Origin: Flavobacteriaceae bacterium UBA4166
GTDB lineage: Bacteria; Bacteroidota; Bacteroidia; Flavobacteriales; Flavobacteriaceae
Direction: 5' to 3'
NCBI GenBank assembly: GCA_002379985.1
Contig: DFVG01000007.1
Coordinates: 24,942 to 88,941 of the forward strand
Length of the DNA stretch: 64,000 nt
The position numbers and the translations under genes are program-made. Of this stretch, positions 60,291 through 64,000 are shown one piece after another (the first letter of the stretch is position 1; every line of letters starts with the position of its first letter). Under the pieces are notes generated by a model, which was given only the letters and a program-made list of their open reading frames with translations, had not been told where the DNA came from and made no database searches.

Positions 60291-61585
60291 TTTTTTCCAG
60301 CCTCGTTGTTGCTCTGAAAGGTCGTAAGTTTATGAAAATCACTTCCGGAAGGCACTTCGTGCAATTCAAGGTCGAAGTAGGGAATGGCTGCGATCAAATG
60401 ATCAAATATATCGGCCTGAATATGCTCGTAGTTCTCCCAACGCTTGTCGTAACTGAAGCAAAAGATCTCGATAGGGATACCTTCAGAAGTAGGAGGTAGA
60501 TGCCGTACCATTAAAAACATGTCCTTGTTGATCGCGGGATTTTCATGAAGAAATGCATCTGCATATTTTCGAAAGACGCCTAAGTTGGTTTGATTTCTTC
60601 CGTTGATTAAAAGCGACTTATCTGCTTCGGTCGCTCGATTATATTTATTGACATCTCGTTCACGATGTTCTAAATACGGTTTTATGAGCTGAATCTTTTT
60701 TAAATTCTCAATTTCTTCCGAAGAAAGAAACTTTACCGAACGCTGTTTGATGAATAAAGAGCGTTTGATACGACGTCCCGGCGAATCTTGCATACCACGC
60801 CAGTTCTGAAAAGAATCAGCAATAAGGCTATAGGTAGGGATGGTGGTGTAGGTATTGTCGAAGTTCTGAACCTTCACCGTAGCCAAGTTAATATTAGTTA
60901 CGTATCCATCGGCGCCGTATTTGCTAAACGTGATCCAATCACCAATACGCACAATATCATTCACCGAGATCTGAATACTCGCCACGAAGCCTAAGATCGT
61001 GTCTTTAAATATTAGAAGCAAAACGGCAGAAGCGGCCCCTAAGGTTGCTAGACTCTTGATGCTATACCCCGTCAATAAGTTCACAAAAAAGAATACGCCT
61101 ACACCCCAAGCAAAGATCATCAGCACCTGCACATAGCTTTCTAGCGGCTTGTCGCTGTAACTTTCTTTGCTGTACCGCAAGTAATTGTTCAATGTTCGTA
61201 AAATACTTCGGAAAACGAGAATACAAAGCACTACTAAGTACAATTGCAGTACGATGTCAAGTACTTTTTGGATCGTAGGATACGCTTCAAATAAGATAGG
61301 CAGCAACCACCAAATGATCGTCAAGGGAATAAAATGAGCGATAAATCTGGGGAAGTTGCTCTTTACCAAAAAATCATCGAAAGAGGTCTTGGTTTTATTG
61401 CTGAAAGCTTTAAAGGTTTGTACAATGATCTTTCGGGTGACAATATCAAGTACTGTGGCGATCAAAGCGACCAGTACGGTAACCACTAAGGTGTTAATGA
61501 TCATTGCCCAATACGAATTCATCCCTTGGTCGAGAAGGAGTTCATATCCCCATTGCACATATGTTTTTGCAGCTTCTCGCTCCAT
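60287..61585 (-). CDS. ybdG: YbdG-like mechanosensitive channel
   Basis: 432 residues with five or six membrane segments and a long soluble C-terminal domain. The MscS-type pore helix is in YSIKSLATLGAASAVLLLIFKDTILGFVASIQISVND. The following stretch, IGDWITFSKYGADGYVTNINLATVKVQNFDNTYTTIPTYSLI with SFQNWRGMQDSPGRRIKRSL, is typical of the YbdG (miniconductance) group rather than MscS itself. It protects against moderate osmotic shock. It overlaps by one base the small DUF3817 gene upstream, which is probably in the same transcript. It is convergent with the barrel-like gene (4-base overlap). Confidence 0.92.
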   Translation of the reverse strand: MEREAAKTYVQWGYELLLDQGMNSYWAMIINTLVVTVLVALIATVLDIVTRKIIVQTFKAFSNKTKTSFDDFLVKSNFPRFIAHFIPLTIIWWLLPILFEAYPTIQKVLDIVLQLYLVVLCILVFRSILRTLNNYLRYSKESYSDKPLESYVQVLMIFAWGVGVFFFVNLLTGYSIKSLATLGAASAVLLLIFKDTILGFVASIQISVNDIVRIGDWITFSKYGADGYVTNINLATVKVQNFDNTYTTIPTYSLIADSFQNWRGMQDSPGRRIKRSLFIKQRSVKFLSSEEIENLKKIQLIKPYLEHRERDVNKYNRATEADKSLLINGRNQTNLGVFRKYADAFLHENPAINKDMFLMVRHLPPTSEGIPIEIFCFSYDKRWENYEHIQADIFDHLIAAIPYFDLELHEVPSGSDFHKLTTFQSNNEAGKN

Positions 61586-61863
61586 TACAAATACTTTTTC
61601 TCAGCGTAAAAAGGTCCAAATGGCAGTACAGAACACACCGCAACGATCATCAGCGTTTTCCAATTCCATTGTAATTTTTCCTTCATAAAATATGCACCAA
61701 CGAGATACGCGATAAACAGGATTCCGTGGGCCATACCTACCACCCGAACCATTTGCGGTAAGTCCCAAATATATTTTAAAGGCATAGCGATGCCCAATAA
61801 TACAAGGAAAGAGATGGCCTCTAGGGTGCTTATTATCTTGAAGGCGCGTACCGATATGTCCAT
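61585..61863 (-). CDS. DUF3817 family small membrane protein
   Basis: About 92 residues from ATG 61863 (MDISVRAFKIISTLEAISF), which matches the family start. Three membrane segments: AISFLVLLGIAMPLKYIW, VVGMAHGILFIAYLVGAYFM, LMIVAVCSVLPFGPFYAEK. The PFGPFYAEKKY ending and VRVVGMAHG motif are typical of DUF3817. A TTG start at 61899 adds 12 residues and is unlikely. Function unknown. The stop overlaps the YbdG-like start by one base, showing coupled translation with the channel. Confidence 0.88.
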   Translation of the reverse strand: MDISVRAFKIISTLEAISFLVLLGIAMPLKYIWDLPQMVRVVGMAHGILFIAYLVGAYFMKEKLQWNWKTLMIVAVCSVLPFGPFYAEKKYL

Positions 61864-61974
61864 GAAAAATTTTTTTGCAAAGATACCATATGAAATCAAT
61901 GAGGCGTAATTTTAAGACTATTTTAAGCCGAAACTTATGGATAAGGCTGTAATTTTAGAAGATACATTACTACC

Positions 61975-62877
61975 ATGCAAGAATCAAATACCAGCGAACG
62001 CCTCAGTCAGTCGGTAGAAGACTATTACCAACATTTTATAGAAGTACTGCCCAGGATCGCGTTAGGGATATTTGTGATTGTTGCCGGAATACTTTTAGCA
62101 CAACTTATCACTAATTTCTTTAAGAAACGATTCTTAAAAAAAGCCGAAGATCCACTTATGGCTCGTTTTTTGGCGCAGGCAGTAAAGATCATTTTAATTC
62201 TTGTTGTGATCATGTTGGCGTTAGATGTTGCCGGTTTAAGAGGGGTAGCTACGGGAATTCTCACAGCTGCAGGAGGTGCTGCCATCATTTTAGGGTTTGC
62301 CTTTCAGGATATTGGAAAAAACTTCTTGGCCGGAATTATTTTAGCGTTTAATCGCCCATTTTCCATCAATGATACCATTTTAGTGACCGATCATTTTGGA
62401 AAAGTAAAGGCTTTGAATTTTCGGTATACTCATATCAAGACCCCTGATGGGCGTGATATTTATATTCCCAATAGCGACGTGCTTACCACTCCGGTTGAAA
62501 ACTATACCGCTGATGGTTTTTTTCGCGTTGACTTTGTCGTGGGAATTGGATATGAAGACCCTATAGAAGATGCGAAAGTGCTGATACAACAAATATTAGA
62601 CAGCCACCCCGAAATTGTACAGGATGAGGTACATGATAATTTTGTGATCGAAGATGAACTCGCCGCAAGTACCGTCAACTTAAAAGTACTGTTTTGGGTA
62701 CATACGGTGGATTATCGAATGGCTTCTCGTGTGCTGCGAGGGCGTGTGATTCAGAAGGTGAAACAAGCCTTAGAGGAAGCCGACTTTAACCTGCCGGCCG
62801 ATATTACCGAATTGAAACTGTATAAAAGTGAGCGTGATATTCCGTTGCGTCTCCGGCAAGATGATACCTCTAATTAA
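61975..62877 (+). CDS. mscS: Small-conductance mechanosensitive channel (MscS family)
   Basis: 300 residues, close to classical MscS (286). Three membrane segments: ALGIFVIVAGILLAQLIT (about 28-45), the second around residues 65-85, and the pore helix TM3 in GVATGILTAAGGAAIILGFAFQDIGKNFLAGIILAF with the glycine/alanine packing pattern. Then the beta domain (PFSINDTILVTDHFGKVKALN) and the C-terminal alpha/beta cage. It opens by membrane tension. It is divergent from the YbdG/DUF3817 pair and convergent with the dipeptidase gene (4-base overlap). Confidence 0.94.
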   Translation: MQESNTSERLSQSVEDYYQHFIEVLPRIALGIFVIVAGILLAQLITNFFKKRFLKKAEDPLMARFLAQAVKIILILVVIMLALDVAGLRGVATGILTAAGGAAIILGFAFQDIGKNFLAGIILAFNRPFSINDTILVTDHFGKVKALNFRYTHIKTPDGRDIYIPNSDVLTTPVENYTADGFFRVDFVVGIGYEDPIEDAKVLIQQILDSHPEIVQDEVHDNFVIEDELAASTVNLKVLFWVHTVDYRMASRVLRGRVIQKVKQALEEADFNLPADITELKLYKSERDIPLRLRQDDTSN

Positions 62878-63476
62878 TCGCAAGGGAGCGGTTCGTTGAG
62901 GGTAGGGTAGGCGTAGTTTTTTTGATAACTGAAATGCCACCATTCCGTACGGATCGTTTGAAACCCAAATTGTTGCATGCCTTCCGCTAAAAGCTTCCGA
63001 TGCTGTAAGATCTCTTCCGAAAAGTTCATATTGTCAATATGTGCTTCCTTTCCGAAGTAATCATAATCACTACCCATCTCTACATAACAGCCCTCGAGCG
63101 TAACAAGTGTGATGTCTACAGCGGCGCCTTTGTTATGTATGGACCCTTTGTCATACGGATTGGCTACATAAGCTGCGTTAGGCACTTTTTCCCACATCAT
63201 TTTCTGGATGTCCTCAGGACGATAACAATCATAAATCTTAATGCGATATCCTTTTTTACAAAAATATTCGTTGGCTTGATGCAGCGCTTTGGCAACTTCC
63301 GGTTGTAAGATGCACACCGCACATGGATACAGGGTTTCTTTCATGAAATTGTTAGGGGTGGCGTAGCGAATTTCAAAGGCGAATTCAGAAGAAAGTTCGG
63401 TTATATTCTGAAGCTGTGGCTGCGCTATTGTCATTCCGAAGCAACAAAATAAATAAAGAGCCAAGGCGTATCTCAT
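62874..63476 (-). CDS. VanX-like D-alanyl-D-alanine dipeptidase (M15)
   Basis: 200 residues with a signal peptide (MRYALALYLFCCFGMTIAQ). Zinc ligands of the M15 fold are visible: His114 and Asp121 in GSIHNKGAAVDITL, and Glu178-His181 in EWWHFSY; Arg86 in YDCYRPEDI fits the catalytic Arg. VanX/DdpX-type enzymes split D-Ala-D-Ala. In a periplasmic protein without van genes nearby, it is more likely for peptidoglycan fragment use than for vancomycin resistance. It is convergent with mscS (4-base overlap). Confidence 0.92.
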   Translation of the reverse strand: MRYALALYLFCCFGMTIAQPQLQNITELSSEFAFEIRYATPNNFMKETLYPCAVCILQPEVAKALHQANEYFCKKGYRIKIYDCYRPEDIQKMMWEKVPNAAYVANPYDKGSIHNKGAAVDITLVTLEGCYVEMGSDYDYFGKEAHIDNMNFSEEILQHRKLLAEGMQQFGFQTIRTEWWHFSYQKNYAYPTLNEPLPCD

Positions 63477-63523
63477 AGGTTAAATTTAAGGATAATTTAG
63501 CAAGTAAAGCGTAGGCTTCCTGT

Positions 63524-63531
63524 TACCTTTG
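63524..63531 (+). promoter_or_regulatory. -7 box for the SDR gene
   Basis: TACCTTTG fits TAnnTTTG, 15 bases before the ATG at 63546. No good TTG was found at about 19 bases upstream. Confidence 0.4.
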
Positions 63532-63545
63532 AAAAAAACAGGAAT

Positions 63546-64000
63546 ATGAGTTCACTACAAGGAAAGGTCGCATTTATTACCGGCGGCACCAAAGGAATTG
63601 GGTATGGTATTGCGGAGGCGCTTTTAAAGCAAGGGGTTCACGTGGCTATTACCAGTAGAAGTGATGCGGCTGCGCAAGAGGCAGTTCGGACCTTAAATAG
63701 CTTCGGAAACGAATCGGTTTACGCTAAAGGATATGAAGCAGATGTACGAAACCTTGAGAGTCAGCAAAAAGCTGTTTCTCAAGCAATTCAGGAGTTTGGA
63801 GCCATCGATTTCGTGATCGCCAATGCCGGATTGGGGCATTTCGCTAGTGTGGAAGAACTTACCTCTGAACAATGGCAAGAAACCATTGATACCAATTTAA
63901 CAGGTGTTTTTTATACCCTTAAAGCTACTTTAGATGCTTTAAAGAAGAGTGAAGGATACTTTATAACAATTTCAAGTCTTGCAGGAACCAATTTCTTTGC
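63546..64000 (+). CDS. Short-chain dehydrogenase/reductase, 3' end cut by window
   Basis: The frame from ATG 63546 (MSSLQGKVAFITGG) runs open to the window end, giving 151 residues. The dinucleotide-binding motif TGGTKGIGYGIA (12-23) is close to FabG-type SDRs, and a later VIANAGLGHFASV with the NAG motif is present. The Ser of the catalytic triad is in ITISSLAG near the end; Tyr and Lys are beyond the window. The reaction cannot be given. It is divergent from the dipeptidase gene (69-base gap). Confidence 0.85.
   Translation, partial: MSSLQGKVAFITGGTKGIGYGIAEALLKQGVHVAITSRSDAAAQEAVRTLNSFGNESVYAKGYEADVRNLESQQKAVSQAIQEFGAIDFVIANAGLGHFASVEELTSEQWQETIDTNLTGVFYTLKATLDALKKSEGYFITISSLAGTNFF

Noticed and set aside
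62874..63476. Vancomycin-resistance gene vanX
   Set aside because: No vanH, vanA or vanRS genes nearby; signal peptide and context fit peptidoglycan recycling better.

Overview
The window is about 64 kb of chromosome from a member of the Flavobacteriaceae (Bacteroidota). The evidence is the gene content and order: an LpxC-FabZ fusion, PorX of the type IX secretion pathway, an acidic-tailed ParC of about 900 residues directly after ParE, and a gene string (alanine dehydrogenase, tsaE, porX, HD hydrolase, lpxD, lpxC-fabZ, lpxA, efp, second lpxD, NTF2-like, sucD, fabG) whose arrangement I associate with flavobacteria. Promoters look like the Bacteroidota -7 box TAnnTTTG, and ribosome-binding sites are weak. 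I saw no rRNA, tRNA, CRISPR array, insertion sequence or prophage. Both ends cut through genes: a family 2 glycosyltransferase at the left and a short-chain dehydrogenase at the right.

Layout. 1-2.8 kb: two glycosyltransferases facing a PAP2 phosphatase. 3.0-8.0 kb: parE-parC and mscL. 8.0-11.6 kb (minus strand): carboxylesterase, small membrane protein, TerC, a small lipoprotein and an XRE-type regulator. 11.8-14.7 kb (plus): M14 carboxypeptidase, Lrp/AsnC regulator, DinB-like protein, PfpI/DJ-1 protein. 14.8-17.5 kb: acidic protein, aroB and a divergent proline dehydrogenase. 17.7-21.7 kb: an AT-rich TPR/AraC-type regulator, a small membrane protein, alanine dehydrogenase and two small overlapping membrane/lipoprotein genes. 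21.9-35.2 kb: tsaE and porX (minus), then a long plus-strand run for lipid A and fatty-acid synthesis, EF-P, succinyl-CoA ligase alpha, a large VWA-like membrane protein and a prohibitin-like protein. 35.3-38.6 kb (minus): sodium/solute symporter, helix-hairpin-helix protein and OmpA-like protein. 38.7-45.9 kb: the complete his operon hisGDCBHAF(IE), preceded by a leader peptide and attenuator. 45.9-50.0 kb: CorA, small proteins and an OmpA-family porin. 50.4-58.2 kb: succinate-semialdehyde dehydrogenase, a giant Asp-box/VPS10-like secreted protein, a LolA-like protein, DUF72, a thioesterase and an EEP phosphatase. 58.4-60.3 kb: an AT-rich pair encoding a lipoprotein and a beta-barrel-like protein, the latter with an apparent frameshift. 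60.3-64 kb: a YbdG-like channel, DUF3817, MscS, a VanX-like dipeptidase and an SDR.

How the genes work together. Most of the window is housekeeping: topology (ParE/ParC), envelope lipid A (LpxD, LpxC-FabZ, LpxA), histidine synthesis as one translationally coupled operon, and osmotic safety (MscL, MscS and a YbdG-like channel). The most informative non-coding signals are the his attenuator (an 18-residue peptide containing HHH, followed by a 15-bp terminator hairpin) and a set of TGTAAACA sites around the XRE regulator, the carboxypeptidase and the Lrp gene, which suggest a small local regulon. I did not find a clear new defence or mobile system. The least explained parts are the 58.4-60.3 kb pair, the AT-rich regulator at 17.7 kb, and the non-coding stretch at 50.0-50.37 kb.
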